DNA of 64,000 bases from Paenimyroides tangerinum (lineage in GTDB: Bacteria > Bacteroidota > Bacteroidia > Flavobacteriales > Flavobacteriaceae): the NCBI RefSeq assembly GCF_003865405.1, contig NZ_RQVQ01000005.1, positions 1 through 64,000 of the forward strand, given 5' to 3'. The position numbers and the translations under genes are program-made. Shown one piece after another: positions 26,911 to 37,137 of the stretch. Positions within the stretch are counted from its first letter, which is position 1. Every line of letters begins with the position of its first letter. The notes beneath the pieces were generated by a model that saw nothing but the letters and a program-made list of their open reading frames with translations, was not told the origin of the DNA and did no database searches.

Positions 26911-28503
26911 TTAAATAGCGCCATTGTGAGTGATGTTAATGTGTGAATTTTTGTCTTCTGCGTATTCTTTATACGAAGTTTTGAAGCCAACTAAATTCAC
27001 AGTAATGTTTTCTTCTTTTGCTCTTACGTTTGCAAAATCTTGAATTAATTCTAAAACATCTGTTGTGATATAAGAAGTTCCAGAAGCGTCAATCGTAACC
27101 TTTGAACCAGGTTTTACATTTTTAATTGTTTTTTTGATTGCTGCTTTGTTTAAGAAAGAAACTTCTTCCGCTAATTTGATTGTGAAATCATCTGTTTCGT
27201 TTAATTCTTCACGGCTTAAATAGTAAGCGCGTTTCATATTTCCTTGTAGGATATAGATGATTGAAATTAATAATCCAATTCCAACTCCTTTTAATAAATC
27301 TGTAAATACAACAGCTAAAACAGTTGCTAAGAACGGAATGAATTGGTATTTTCCATTGTGCCAGAAATGCATAAACGTTGCTGGTTTAGCTAATTTATAT
27401 CCTACTAAAATCAATACCGCTGCTAAAGTTGCAAGTGGAATTAAGTTTAAGATGAATGGAATAGAAATTACACAAACCAATAATAAAACTCCGTGGATGA
27501 TTGCTGATGTTTTTGAAGTTGCTCCTGCGTTTGCATTTGCAGAACTACGAACAACAACAGAAGTCATAGGTAAACCTCCAATAACAGAGCTAATTAAGTT
27601 TCCAATTCCTTGAGCTTTTAATTCTAAGTTTGTATCAGTAATTCTTCTTTTTACGTCTAAACGGTCAGAAGCTTCGATACATAATAACGTTTCAATAGAA
27701 GCTACAATTGCAATCGTTGCTCCAACAATCCAAACTTGTGGATTTGCGAATCCTCCGAAATCAGGAATTGTAATTAAGTTTTTGAAATCCTCAGCTGATT
27801 GTGGAACGGGTAAAGTAACTAAATGTTCAGAGCTAATTGCTAATGAACTTCCTGTTGCGATAAATAATTGATTAAGTAAAATACCTGCAACAACAGCAAC
27901 TAATGCTCCTGGTAACATTTTGATTTTCTTTAATGTTGCAACGTTATCCCAAGTCAAAAGAATAGCCATAGAAACCAACGTAACTATGATTGCTCCTGTG
28001 TGAACTGATGAGAATAATTCTGAGAAATAAGACATATTGAAACCGTCTTCAAATAAAGTTTGGTTTCCTTCATAATCTTTATCAAAACCTAATGCGTGAG
28101 GAATTTGTTTTAAAACAATGATTATACCGATACCGGCAAGCATTCCTTCGATAACGTTATTTGGAAAATAATTTGAAATACTTCCTGCGCGAATAAATCC
28201 TAAAACCAATTGAATGATTCCGGCGATTAATCCTGCTGTTAAGAATAATTCAAAAGTTCCTAATTCTGTGATTGCTGATACAATAATTGCAGTTAAACCA
28301 GCTGCTGGTCCAGAAACACTGATGTTTGAATTACTAATAAATCCAACAACAATTCCTCCGATAATACCTGAAATAATACCTGATAAAGGTGGTGCTCCAG
28401 AAGCTAATGCAATTCCAAGACAAAGTGGTAAGGCTACTAAAAAGACAACCAAACCGGGTGCGAAATTTTGAGAAATTCCGTCTTTAATATTACTAAAACT
28501 CAT
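26911..28503 (-). CDS. SulP-family transporter, candidate bicarbonate transporter
   Basis: 530 residues with 12-14 membrane segments and a C-terminal STAS domain (about residues 430-520; VTIDASGTSYITTDVLELI). The first motif APGLVVFLVALPLCLGIALASGAPPL is the SulP phosphate-like start of the branch found beside carbonic anhydrases. The 39-base gap to the carbonic-anhydrase gene and co-orientation support bicarbonate as substrate; this is inference. It is not closely similar to the SulP at 2195-3715. Confidence 0.88.
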   Translation of the reverse strand: MSFSNIKDGISQNFAPGLVVFLVALPLCLGIALASGAPPLSGIISGIIGGIVVGFISNSNISVSGPAAGLTAIIVSAITELGTFELFLTAGLIAGIIQLVLGFIRAGSISNYFPNNVIEGMLAGIGIIIVLKQIPHALGFDKDYEGNQTLFEDGFNMSYFSELFSSVHTGAIIVTLVSMAILLTWDNVATLKKIKMLPGALVAVVAGILLNQLFIATGSSLAISSEHLVTLPVPQSAEDFKNLITIPDFGGFANPQVWIVGATIAIVASIETLLCIEASDRLDVKRRITDTNLELKAQGIGNLISSVIGGLPMTSVVVRSSANANAGATSKTSAIIHGVLLLVCVISIPFILNLIPLATLAAVLILVGYKLAKPATFMHFWHNGKYQFIPFLATVLAVVFTDLLKGVGIGLLISIIYILQGNMKRAYYLSREELNETDDFTIKLAEEVSFLNKAAIKKTIKNVKPGSKVTIDASGTSYITTDVLELIQDFANVRAKEENITVNLVGFKTSYKEYAEDKNSHINITHNGAI

Positions 28504-28574
28504 TTAAATTTTGTTAAGTTAAAACATAAGTGGTACATCCAGATGTGAAAACATTGGATATAAATCGTTAAAAC

Positions 28575-28889
28575 TTAAGCTAATTCGGGAGGTGGTGATG
28601 GTATTTTTAGGACTAAATCGTCGTTAATAGAATGAATGGTTTCTGTACCAAATTCATTCATGTATTTAGAGTCCGTATTAAAAAAAGGTGTGAAAAATAA
28701 AGAAAGATATTTTAAATCTTCTTCTTCAGAAATTGGATTATTTTTTTTATTTGAAGAATGTGTTTCTTCTTCTTCAGACATTGTTAATCCAGCCATAGGT
28801 AAATCTATATCCAAAACCGACGCTACAGTCGGAGCAGACATAAAATTCATAAAGACGAATAGTAATAAAATATTTATTGCTTTTACCAT
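28575..28889 (-). CDS. Small exported protein of unknown function
   Basis: 104 residues. A hydrophobic N-terminus (residues 4-24, INILLLFVFMNFMSAPTVAS) looks like a signal peptide. An acidic Ser/Glu segment follows (about 37-57), then an aromatic patch (YLSLFFTPFF) and a Pro-rich tail ending PPPELA. No family is recognised. It lies 71 bases upstream of the SulP-carbonic anhydrase pair on the same strand and may be its first gene. The 28890-29109 gap is AT-rich. Confidence 0.55.
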   Translation of the reverse strand: MVKAINILLLFVFMNFMSAPTVASVLDIDLPMAGLTMSEEEETHSSNKKNNPISEEEDLKYLSLFFTPFFNTDSKYMNEFGTETIHSINDDLVLKIPSPPPELA

Positions 28890-29062
28890 GTTGCTAAATT
28901 ACTTCAATATTTTAAAAACTTAAAGCATCTTTAAAAAAAATAAGAAAAAATTAACGTGTTTTACCTAGTGTTTAATGTATGTTTCGTAAAATTAAAGATA
29001 ATGTAATTTTAATTTGTTTTTTTTGTTTACTACATAAATTTCTATGGTTGATTATATTATTA

Positions 29063-29070
29063 TATTTTTG
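29063..29070 (+). promoter_or_regulatory. -7 promoter element of LD-carboxypeptidase gene
   Basis: TATTTTTG, an exact TAnnTTTG match, 40 bases before the start codon. The -33 half is not convincing. Confidence 0.4.
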
Positions 29071-29109
29071 TAAATCAATATAAATCTACTAATTAGTTTC
29101 TTTTAACTT

Positions 29110-30006
29110 ATGAAAAAACCAAATTATTTAAAACCACAAGACAAAGTTGCAATTGTTTGTACAGCGCGAAAATTTACTGCTATTGAAGCACAACCTGCGA
29201 TGGATTTACTGAAAAGCTGGGATTTAATTCCTGTTTTAGGAATTACAATTGGTTTAGATAATTTTCAGTTAGGTGGTTCTGATGAGGAACGTGCTGCAGA
29301 TTTTCAAGCACAACTTGATAATCCTGAGATAAAAGCCATTTGGATTGCTCGTGGCGGATATGGTTCTGTTCGAATCATTGATAATTTAAACTTTGATAAG
29401 TTTCTTCAAAATCCAAAATGGATTGTTGGATTCAGCGATATCACCGTTCTTCATTCGCATATAAATACTTTAGGTGTTTCAACGATTCACGGAATTATGC
29501 CTTATACAGTTCCGAATACAATTGAAACTTCTATCGAATCGCTAAAGAAAGCTTTATTTGGAGAATCTTTATCGTATGAAATTTCTTCTCATTCTGATAA
29601 TCGAATAGGAAAAACTACAGGTGAGTTGGTAGGTGGAAATTTATCTATTATTTATAGTTTGTTAGGTTCAGAATCAAGTATTGATACCAATGGTAAAATT
29701 TTGTATATTGAAGATTTAGATGAATATTTATATCACATTGACCGAATGATGCAAAATTTGAAACGCAACGGATATTTTAAAAATTTAAAAGGTTTGATTG
29801 TTGGCGGAATGACCGATATGCATGATAATTCAATTCCGTTTGGTTTGGATGCCATTGGAATCATTAAGGATGTAACTTCAGAATATGATTTTCCAATATG
29901 TTTTGATTTTCCTGCGGGTCACGTAAAAGACAATCGTGCGTTGCGATTGGGTCAAGAAATTTCATTTGAAGTTACCGAAAATAAAGTTGAAGTAAACTTT
30001 TTGTAA
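29110..30006 (+). CDS. LD-carboxypeptidase (peptidase S66)
   Basis: 298 residues. The Ser-Glu-His triad of family S66 is visible: Ser in VGFSDITVLH (about 115), Glu in YIEDLDEYLYHIDRM (about 200) and His in AGHVKDNRAL (about 278). It would remove the terminal D-Ala from tetrapeptide muropeptides in cell-wall recycling. No signal peptide is seen, which agrees with a cytoplasmic recycling enzyme. The next gene starts at the base after its stop codon. Confidence 0.92.
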   Translation: MKKPNYLKPQDKVAIVCTARKFTAIEAQPAMDLLKSWDLIPVLGITIGLDNFQLGGSDEERAADFQAQLDNPEIKAIWIARGGYGSVRIIDNLNFDKFLQNPKWIVGFSDITVLHSHINTLGVSTIHGIMPYTVPNTIETSIESLKKALFGESLSYEISSHSDNRIGKTTGELVGGNLSIIYSLLGSESSIDTNGKILYIEDLDEYLYHIDRMMQNLKRNGYFKNLKGLIVGGMTDMHDNSIPFGLDAIGIIKDVTSEYDFPICFDFPAGHVKDNRALRLGQEISFEVTENKVEVNFL

Positions 30007-30369
30007 ATGGCAGAACACAACGATTTAGGTCAATTTGGTGAAGATTTGGCAATTTCTTTTTTAGAAGAAAAGAAATATAAAATTCTGCAACGTAATTATC
30101 GTTTTCAGAAAGCCGAAATCGATATCATTGCACAATTAGAAAATACTTTAATCGTTGTTGAAGTGAAAACCAGAACTTCGATTGCTTATGGTTTACCGCA
30201 AGATTTTATCAAACCAGCTAAAATTAAATTATTAGTAAAAGCAATTAATCATTACGTTGAAACGAATAATCTTGATTTCGAAATCCGTTTTGATGTAATC
30301 GCTATTCATAAAAATAAAGAAGGTGTTTTTGATATCGAACATATCGAAGATGCCTTTTATCATTTCTAA
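30007..30369 (+). CDS. YraN family protein (UPF0102), nuclease-like
   Basis: 120 residues with the restriction-endonuclease-like core GEDLAISFLEEKKYKIL, then AEIDIIAQ and IVVEVKTRT (E...D...ExK catalytic pattern). Function is not established in the family; nuclease activity is suspected from the fold. It starts immediately at the end of the previous gene (stop TAA directly followed by ATG), which indicates translational coupling. Confidence 0.9.
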   Translation: MAEHNDLGQFGEDLAISFLEEKKYKILQRNYRFQKAEIDIIAQLENTLIVVEVKTRTSIAYGLPQDFIKPAKIKLLVKAINHYVETNNLDFEIRFDVIAIHKNKEGVFDIEHIEDAFYHF

Positions 30370-30439
30370 TCAAAAAATAACTTCTCGTTTTGTATTAAGT
30401 CTTTGGTTTTTTGTAATTTAGAAAAAAATAAACTAAATT

Positions 30440-31834
30440 ATGGAAGATTTTAGATTAGAAACCGATTTGTTAGGTGAACTTCAAGTACCTGCAAATGCAT
30501 ATTATGGCGTTCAAACTCAGAGAGCTGTTAACAATTTCAAAATATCAAATCACAAATTATCAGATTATAAAGAATTTATTCGTGCTTTAGGAATTGTAAA
30601 GCTTGGAGCTGCAAAAGCAAATTTTAAGTTGGGTTTATTATCTGAAGATATTTATAAAGCTATTGAATTTGGTTCAAACGAATTAATTCAAGGTAATTAT
30701 TTCGACGAGTTTCCAGTTGATATGATTCAAGGCGGTGCGGGAACTTCTGTAAATATGAATGCCAACGAAGTAATTGCTAATCTTGGTTTAGAATTTTTAG
30801 GAAAAGCCAAAGGAGATTATACTTTTTGTTCTCCAAATGACCACGTAAACTTATCACAATCTACAAACGATGCGTATCCAACAGCTTTGAAATTGGCTTT
30901 GTTTGATATGAATAAGCAATTGGTTTTCGCTCTTGAAAAATTGTTTTTTGCATTTGATAAAAAAGCAGGTGAATTTCATCACTTAATAAAAATGGGAAGA
31001 ACGCAACTTCAGGATGCTGTTCCGATGACTTTAGGACAAGAATTCGAAGCTTTTGCCATTACTTTAAAAAAAGAAATTATAGCTTTAAGACGTGTGAGTT
31101 TATCATTTCTTGAAACAAATATGGGAGCAACTGCCATCGGAACAGGTTTAAATGCTGCTCCTGGTTACGCCGAATTATGCACCAAAGAAATTGCCGAATT
31201 GTTGAACGAACCTGTTGTTCTTGCAGAGAATTTGGTTGAAGCAACTTCAGATACAAGTGCTTTTGTTGAATATTCAGGTGCATTGAAAAAGTTGAGTATT
31301 AAGCTTTCTAAAATATGTAATGATTTACGTTTGTTAGCTTCTGGTCCGCGTGCTGGTTTATTTGAAATTAATCTCCCACCAAAGCAGCCTGGTTCTTCAA
31401 TTATGCCAGGGAAAGTAAATCCGGTAATTCCAGAAGTTGTAAATCAAGTTTGTTTTAAAGTTATCGGAAATGATTTAACCGTTGCTTTTGCTGCTGAAGC
31501 TGGTCAATTGCAATTAAACGTAATGGAACCGATTATTGGTTTTTCGATTATGGAATCAATGCAATATTTGACTAACGCTATGGATACTTTACGAAAAGAA
31601 TGTATTGATGATATTACTGCAAATGCAGAACATTTAAAAAATGAAGTCCAAAATAGCATTGGGATTGTAACTGCCTTGAATCCGCATATTGGTTATAAAG
31701 CAAGTACAAAAATAGCAAAGCAAGCTTTAGAAACTGGGGAAAGTGTTTATCAATTGGTTTTAGACCAAAATTTATTGAGTAAAGAACAATTAGATGAAAT
31801 TCTCGACCCGAAAAATATGGTTGGACCGCTATGA
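30440..31834 (+). CDS. aspA: Aspartate ammonia-lyase
   Basis: 464 residues, full length for the fumarase/aspartase superfamily. The signature GSSIMPGKVNP (about 318-328) is the flexible catalytic loop whose Ser acts as base; TSMN-like GAGTSVNMNANEVIAN and the SSTND-like LSQSTNDAYPTA segments are the substrate-binding regions. These features, with QMGRTQLQDA-like text (MGRTQLQDAVPMT), favour aspartase over fumarase. It converts aspartate to fumarate and ammonia. The next gene overlaps by 4 bases (ATGA). Confidence 0.9.
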   Translation: MEDFRLETDLLGELQVPANAYYGVQTQRAVNNFKISNHKLSDYKEFIRALGIVKLGAAKANFKLGLLSEDIYKAIEFGSNELIQGNYFDEFPVDMIQGGAGTSVNMNANEVIANLGLEFLGKAKGDYTFCSPNDHVNLSQSTNDAYPTALKLALFDMNKQLVFALEKLFFAFDKKAGEFHHLIKMGRTQLQDAVPMTLGQEFEAFAITLKKEIIALRRVSLSFLETNMGATAIGTGLNAAPGYAELCTKEIAELLNEPVVLAENLVEATSDTSAFVEYSGALKKLSIKLSKICNDLRLLASGPRAGLFEINLPPKQPGSSIMPGKVNPVIPEVVNQVCFKVIGNDLTVAFAAEAGQLQLNVMEPIIGFSIMESMQYLTNAMDTLRKECIDDITANAEHLKNEVQNSIGIVTALNPHIGYKASTKIAKQALETGESVYQLVLDQNLLSKEQLDEILDPKNMVGPL

Positions 31835-32226
31835 AAATTGTAATTTATTTATGCTTTATGATTTTGTTTTCTAATTTTGGATTTGCTCAGGAAAACTTAA
31901 ATAGTCCAGAAGATAGAATTCATAATTTTGTTCAGCAAAAAGCAAATCCTTCAGAAAAAAATATCGATGACTATAAAAAGACATTGATGGTTGACATGAA
32001 ATCTAAATGGAATTTGAGTTTTTCAGAAGTTATTTTAAAATTTATTGTCGAAAAAGATGGAAGCATTTCTAATTTAATTGTAATTTCTGAAGAATGGAAG
32101 CCAACAGAAAATGACATGATTCAGTTAAATGACTTAATTTCTGAGAAGGGAAAATGGAACCCTGCAAAATATAAAGAACTTAATGTTCGGTCTAGTTTAA
32201 ATATAAAATTAATTTTTCAGCAGTAA
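31831..32226 (+). CDS. Small exported protein with divergent TonB C-terminal-like domain
   Basis: 131 residues. A signal peptide (about 1-19, ending GFAQ) is followed by a domain with FIVEKDGSISNLIVI and KWNPAKYKELNVRSSLNIKLIF. The latter mimics the W-x-P-A...G-K-x-V-x-x-x-x-x-x-P-I-x-F ending of TonB C-terminal domains, so a periplasmic TonB-like or energy-transducer-related protein is likely. It has no own anchor besides the signal. Its start overlaps the aspA stop (ATGA), suggesting coupling to aspartase. Confidence 0.6.
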   Translation: MKIVIYLCFMILFSNFGFAQENLNSPEDRIHNFVQQKANPSEKNIDDYKKTLMVDMKSKWNLSFSEVILKFIVEKDGSISNLIVISEEWKPTENDMIQLNDLISEKGKWNPAKYKELNVRSSLNIKLIFQQ

Positions 32227-32232
32227 TATAAT

Positions 32233-32270
32233 GATAAAACCTCCTGAATTACGGGAGGTTTTATCTTTTT
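32233..32270. terminator. Bidirectional terminator
   Basis: A 12-bp stem GATAAAACCTCC / GGAGGTTTTATC with a 9-base loop and a T run, between the aspA unit and the CBS gene. Confidence 0.9.
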
Positions 32271-32282
32271 GTTTTAAATTTA

Positions 32283-32696
32283 TTAATATTGGTCTAATAA
32301 ATACTTCACAATATCGGTTGTAGTTACAATACCAACTATTTCTTCGTTTTCAATTACTGGAAGCGAATGGAAACTTTGATTATAAAAAATCTCAGCAACA
32401 TCTTTAATGTTTGTATCCGCCGTTACCGTAATCGGATTTTTAACCATTACGTTTTTTAATTCAAACGAATCGTAAATTGCATTTAAGGCTTCTGAGTTTT
32501 CTTCGCTTGTTCCGAATCCTAATTTTTGAACATCGTTTTTACTAATAACTCCAATAATTTTTGAGCCATCAACAACCGGAATATGACGAATTCCATATTC
32601 ATTGTACATTTGGTTTACTTCACTAATTTTTTTTGTTGGATTCACAACAATTAAAGCTTTTGCCATAATTTGAGAAACGGGAACTCTTTGTTTCAT
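32283..32696 (-). CDS. CBS-domain-pair protein
   Basis: 137 residues made only of two CBS motifs (about 8-65 and 75-135), each with the G-I-V/T-x-x-D ending (GVISKNDV and GIVTTTDI). Such stand-alone proteins bind adenine nucleotides and sense energy status; the partner is unknown. It is a single gene. Upstream (32697-32815) lies only AT-rich DNA. Confidence 0.85.
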   Translation of the reverse strand: MKQRVPVSQIMAKALIVVNPTKKISEVNQMYNEYGIRHIPVVDGSKIIGVISKNDVQKLGFGTSEENSEALNAIYDSFELKNVMVKNPITVTADTNIKDVAEIFYNQSFHSLPVIENEEIVGIVTTTDIVKYLLDQY

Positions 32697-32815
32697 AATT
32701 TATCTAGTTTTAGGTTTTTCTGTATAACAAAAGTCCGAATAGAATGTGTGAAATGAGCTGATTTTTATTAGTTCAAAATTGAATTATATTTTGTATCTTA
32801 ATGTGTTATTTAAAA

Positions 32816-32846
32816 AAATAAAACCGAGTTTTTGACTCGGTTTTGA
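32816..32846 (-). terminator. Terminator of cytochrome c gene
   Basis: A 10-bp perfect stem AAAACCGAGT / ACTCGGTTTT with a TTTTG loop, just after the cytochrome gene's stop on the minus strand. Confidence 0.9.
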
Positions 32847-32849
32847 TTT

Positions 32850-33239
32850 CTATAAGCTCAACATATAAGCTTCTAATGATTTTATTTCTTCATCTGAAAA
32901 TGATTTGATAATCGCGAAATTCGTTTTCATAACTTCATACTGCGATGGATCAACAATTGGTTCAGATTTCTGACGTAAAAAATCAAAAATCGAAGCGTTT
33001 TGTTCTTTGTATATTTTTGCAATATCTTTTATACTCGGACCAATTACTTTTTTGTCTGCTAAGTGACAAGATGCACAAGCAGCTTTATTACTTTCAAATA
33101 ATTCTTTTCCGTTTGAAATTAATTGTTCTTCTGCAGATAATGCAGTTTCAGGATATAAAACCTCTTCTTTTTTTTCTTCTTTCTTTCCGCAAGATGCTAA
33201 AGAAATAGCGATTAATGCTAATCCTAAAATTTTTTTCAT
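32850..33239 (-). CDS. Cytochrome c lipoprotein, class I
   Basis: 129 residues. The N-terminus carries a lipobox with LASC (acylated Cys17), followed by a Lys/Glu-rich spacer. One haem motif, CASCH (Cys55, Cys58, His59), is followed by Met at YEVMKTNF (about 104) as candidate axial ligand. It is probably an outer-leaflet or periplasm-facing electron carrier. It follows hemB by 6 bases, so a cytochrome is made together with the last haem gene of the string. Confidence 0.9.
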   Translation of the reverse strand: MKKILGLALIAISLASCGKKEEKKEEVLYPETALSAEEQLISNGKELFESNKAACASCHLADKKVIGPSIKDIAKIYKEQNASIFDFLRQKSEPIVDPSQYEVMKTNFAIIKSFSDEEIKSLEAYMLSL

Positions 33240-33245
33240 ATCAAT

Positions 33246-34256
<1,011 letters not shown>

Positions 34257-34289
34257 TTAGCAACCTGCTATTTGTTTTTACTTTTGATA

Positions 34290-35240
34290 TTATAATTTTA
34301 TTGGAATGAGATTTAGAGCATCATCATATATTTTTTTTGCTTTTTTAGGCGTTTTAAATCGATATCCAACTTCAAATTTGATTGCATTAAAAGTATTGTT
34401 ATAATTTTCTCTACGATTTTCGAAAGCTAATGAAGTACCATTATATCCAATTGACGAAAAGAAATTGTCTGTATTGTATCCGATTTTAATATTCGTTGCT
34501 AATTCAATTAATGGATCCACAACACCGTTAACAATATTTGCACCTATTCCTAAATTGACACCTGCACCAATTAATATTTTCTTATTAATTACAAAGTTAT
34601 AATAATATGACGGAGAAGTTGTTATCGAATAGATGTTTATATTTAATTCATCTTCTTTTTTTTCAGATTCCAACTTTGAATAATATCCTGTAAAATGCAA
34701 AATAAAACTTCCTGTACTTTTACTTTGCCATTCATTTGGATTAAATAAGGTTTGATAGGAATACTTTTTATTGAAAATGTACGAAGTAGTTCCACCTACT
34801 TTTGTCGATCTAAATTGCGGAAAGTAAAAATGTTCAATAGTATTGTCAAGATCTAAATAAAACCCTCGTTGATTTAAATACATAAAAGATTGCGACCATT
34901 GTTTATGATTCAATCTGAAAGCGAAATTAAAATTTCTTGATCGATTCTGTGCTTTATTCGATTTTAGAAAATTTGGTGTATATCCAATGGCAAAATCAAT
35001 TATTTTGTACGTAAAATTAAAATTTAATTTTCGTTCAAAATTAGGTGTTAATTCTGCTTTGTATTTTTCTAAATGATCTTTGTAACCTATATAAAAAGTG
35101 TCATTAATTTCTTCAATCGAAATGCTTGTTATTATCATTTCATCATATGAAATAAAATAATTATTAAGCGTATCATTCTGTGAAGAAAGTATATTGCAAC
35201 AAAAGAAAAATATTATTGAAATAATGATTTTATTCATCAA
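34290..35240 (-). CDS. DUF4421 family protein, copy B
   Basis: 316 residues with a signal peptide and mostly beta-strand-like alternation. The segments FNPNEWQSKSTGSFILHFTGYYS, GYRFKTP and an YFISYDEM start match the DUF4421 family of Bacteroidota, predicted to form an outer-membrane barrel or a surface protein. It is a clear paralogue of the gene 36 bases upstream (same length, collinear motifs; the QN/PNEWQ-KSAGSF block is shared). Function is unknown. The place between hemF and hemB suggests a haem-related role, but only by position. Confidence 0.7.
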   Translation of the reverse strand: MMNKIIISIIFFFCCNILSSQNDTLNNYFISYDEMIITSISIEEINDTFYIGYKDHLEKYKAELTPNFERKLNFNFTYKIIDFAIGYTPNFLKSNKAQNRSRNFNFAFRLNHKQWSQSFMYLNQRGFYLDLDNTIEHFYFPQFRSTKVGGTTSYIFNKKYSYQTLFNPNEWQSKSTGSFILHFTGYYSKLESEKKEDELNINIYSITTSPSYYYNFVINKKILIGAGVNLGIGANIVNGVVDPLIELATNIKIGYNTDNFFSSIGYNGTSLAFENRRENYNNTFNAIKFEVGYRFKTPKKAKKIYDDALNLIPIKL

Positions 35241-35276
35241 AGCTTTTTTGTTTTACAAGTATTATTCTAATTGTTG

Positions 35277-36227
35277 TTAAAGTTTTTTCGGTATCAATTT
35301 TATTGCGTCATCATATACTTTTTTTATTTTTTTAGGTGGATCAAACCTAAAACCAACTGCTATCAAAGCATTCAATGAAGTGTCGTCTAAACGAGCTCTA
35401 TTTTCGTTGAACAGAATGTTGGTGTTATTGACCTCCAAGTAACTATAAAAAGAAGTTGTATTATAACCTAATTTTGAATTAAATATGACCTGACAAAGTG
35501 GAGATGTTTTTTTGTTATGAATTTCAACACCTGCGCCAACACCTGCTCCACCAGATAAAAACACCCTTCGGTTTATAACCCAAGTATAATAATAGGATGG
35601 CGACAATGAGAAACTATACATCTGTAAATTGAAATCTGCCTTATCATCTTTGTTTAATAAGCTGGTATAAAAGAATGAAAAGTTTGGTACAAAACTTCCC
35701 GCACTTTTGATCTGCCATTGATTTTGATTGAATAATGCCGAGTATGAAAATTTCTCATTGAAAACATATGAAGTCGTTCCGCCAATTTTAATGGATCTAA
35801 AAGATGGTAAATACAAACTTTTGTCATCAAGAAATTCTGTAAAAAAGCCCATTTGTTTAACGAATTCTACTGATTGATACCATTTTTTATGATTAAATCG
35901 CGTAGCAAAATTCATGTTACTAGCCTTATATTTATCAGCATTTGATCTTAAAAACCACGGAGTATAACCAAATGATATGTCAATCATTTTGTATGTTAGC
36001 CCAAAGGTTATTTTATTTTTAATATTTGGATAGAATTCTAAATTGCGTCTTTCGCTATCAATATCCTGGCTTAAAACAAACGAATCTGTATCGCTTTGAA
36101 AACTCGCACTTACAATAACTTTTTCAGCATACGAAACCATATATTGATTCAATGAATCTTTTTGTGCAAAGTTTTGTTGTGCGCAAAAGCAAATAAAAAT
36201 TATATTTAAATATATTAATCTACCCAT
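35277..36227 (-). CDS. DUF4421 family protein, copy A
   Basis: 316 residues with a signal peptide (ending CFCAQQNFAQ). Shared landmarks with copy B are YMVSYAEKVIVSASF, FNQNQWQIKSAGSFVPNF, GGTTSYVFNEKFSY and VGFRFDPPKK. The two copies are only moderately similar, so the duplication is old. It overlaps the end of hemF by 13 bases, which supports co-translation. Outer-membrane location is inferred from the beta-rich pattern. Confidence 0.7.
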   Translation of the reverse strand: MGRLIYLNIIFICFCAQQNFAQKDSLNQYMVSYAEKVIVSASFQSDTDSFVLSQDIDSERRNLEFYPNIKNKITFGLTYKMIDISFGYTPWFLRSNADKYKASNMNFATRFNHKKWYQSVEFVKQMGFFTEFLDDKSLYLPSFRSIKIGGTTSYVFNEKFSYSALFNQNQWQIKSAGSFVPNFSFFYTSLLNKDDKADFNLQMYSFSLSPSYYYTWVINRRVFLSGGAGVGAGVEIHNKKTSPLCQVIFNSKLGYNTTSFYSYLEVNNTNILFNENRARLDDTSLNALIAVGFRFDPPKKIKKVYDDAIKLIPKKL

Positions 36228-37120
36228 TTTTTTGGTTGTGCTAAAACCTTAATTAATTTTTCTTCTATCGAACCCGCTTCTGGTTGATGGTCATAAACCC
36301 ATTGAACGTGCGGAGGTAAGCTCATTAATATCGATTCAATACGACCGTTTGTTTTTAACCCGAAAATAGTTCCTTTATCATGAACTAAATTGAATTCAAC
36401 ATATCGACCTCGACGAATTTCTTGCCAAGTTCTGTTTGCTTCTGTAAAAGGTAAATCTTTTCTTTTTTCCACAATCGGAACATAAGATTCTAAGAAACTG
36501 TTTCCAACTTCGGTGACAAAATTGTACCAATCTTCCATTGACATCTCATCGTTTTCAATCAAATGGTCAAAGAATAAACCGCCAATTCCACGTGCTTCGT
36601 TTCTGTGTGCATTCCAAAAATATTCATCACATACTTTTTTGTATTTCGGATAAAATTCAGGATTGTGTTTGTCACATGCTGTTTTACAAACTTGGTGAAA
36701 ATGAATCGCATCTTCATCAAATAAATAATACGGCGTTAGATCTTGTCCACCACCAAACCAAGAACCGACTTTATTTCCCTCTTTATCATACATTTCAAAG
36801 TAACGCCAGTTTGCATGAACCGTTGGAACCATCGGGTTTTTAGGATGAATAACCAAACTTAAACCACATGCAAAGAAATCTACATCACCTACGTTAAATG
36901 CTTTTTGCATGGTTTCTGGTAAATGACCGTGAACGGCAGAAATGTTTACGCCGCCTTTTTCAAAAACAGCACCGTTTTCAATAACACGTGTTCTTCCACC
37001 GCCACCTTCTGGACGTTCCCATAAATCTTCTTGAAATTTCGCTGCGCCATCAACTTCTTCTAATTTTGAAGTAATAGTATCTTGTAATTTTTGTATATAT
37101 TGGTAAAATTTATCTTTCAT
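36215..37120 (-). CDS. hemF: Oxygen-dependent coproporphyrinogen III oxidase
   Basis: 301 residues, full length. Landmarks are WERPEGGGGRTRVIENGAVFEKGG (about 31-54, two motifs), WFGGGQDLTPYYLF (about 126) and RRGRYVEFNLVHDKGTIFGL (about 235). It needs O2, so haem synthesis here can run aerobically; the oxygen-independent HemN is not in this window. Its stop lies inside the start of the DUF4421 gene. Confidence 0.95.
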   Translation of the reverse strand: MKDKFYQYIQKLQDTITSKLEEVDGAAKFQEDLWERPEGGGGRTRVIENGAVFEKGGVNISAVHGHLPETMQKAFNVGDVDFFACGLSLVIHPKNPMVPTVHANWRYFEMYDKEGNKVGSWFGGGQDLTPYYLFDEDAIHFHQVCKTACDKHNPEFYPKYKKVCDEYFWNAHRNEARGIGGLFFDHLIENDEMSMEDWYNFVTEVGNSFLESYVPIVEKRKDLPFTEANRTWQEIRRGRYVEFNLVHDKGTIFGLKTNGRIESILMSLPPHVQWVYDHQPEAGSIEEKLIKVLAQPKKWVD

Positions 37121-37137
37121 TTTTTTGATGATTTTTA

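Noticed and set aside
2195..28503. The two SulP genes as a recent duplication
   Set aside because: Their protein texts align poorly outside the family motifs, and lengths and neighbours differ.
28636..28923. 95-residue open frame antisense to the small exported protein gene
   Set aside because: The minus-strand gene has a plausible signal peptide and fits the direction of its neighbours; the plus frame does not.
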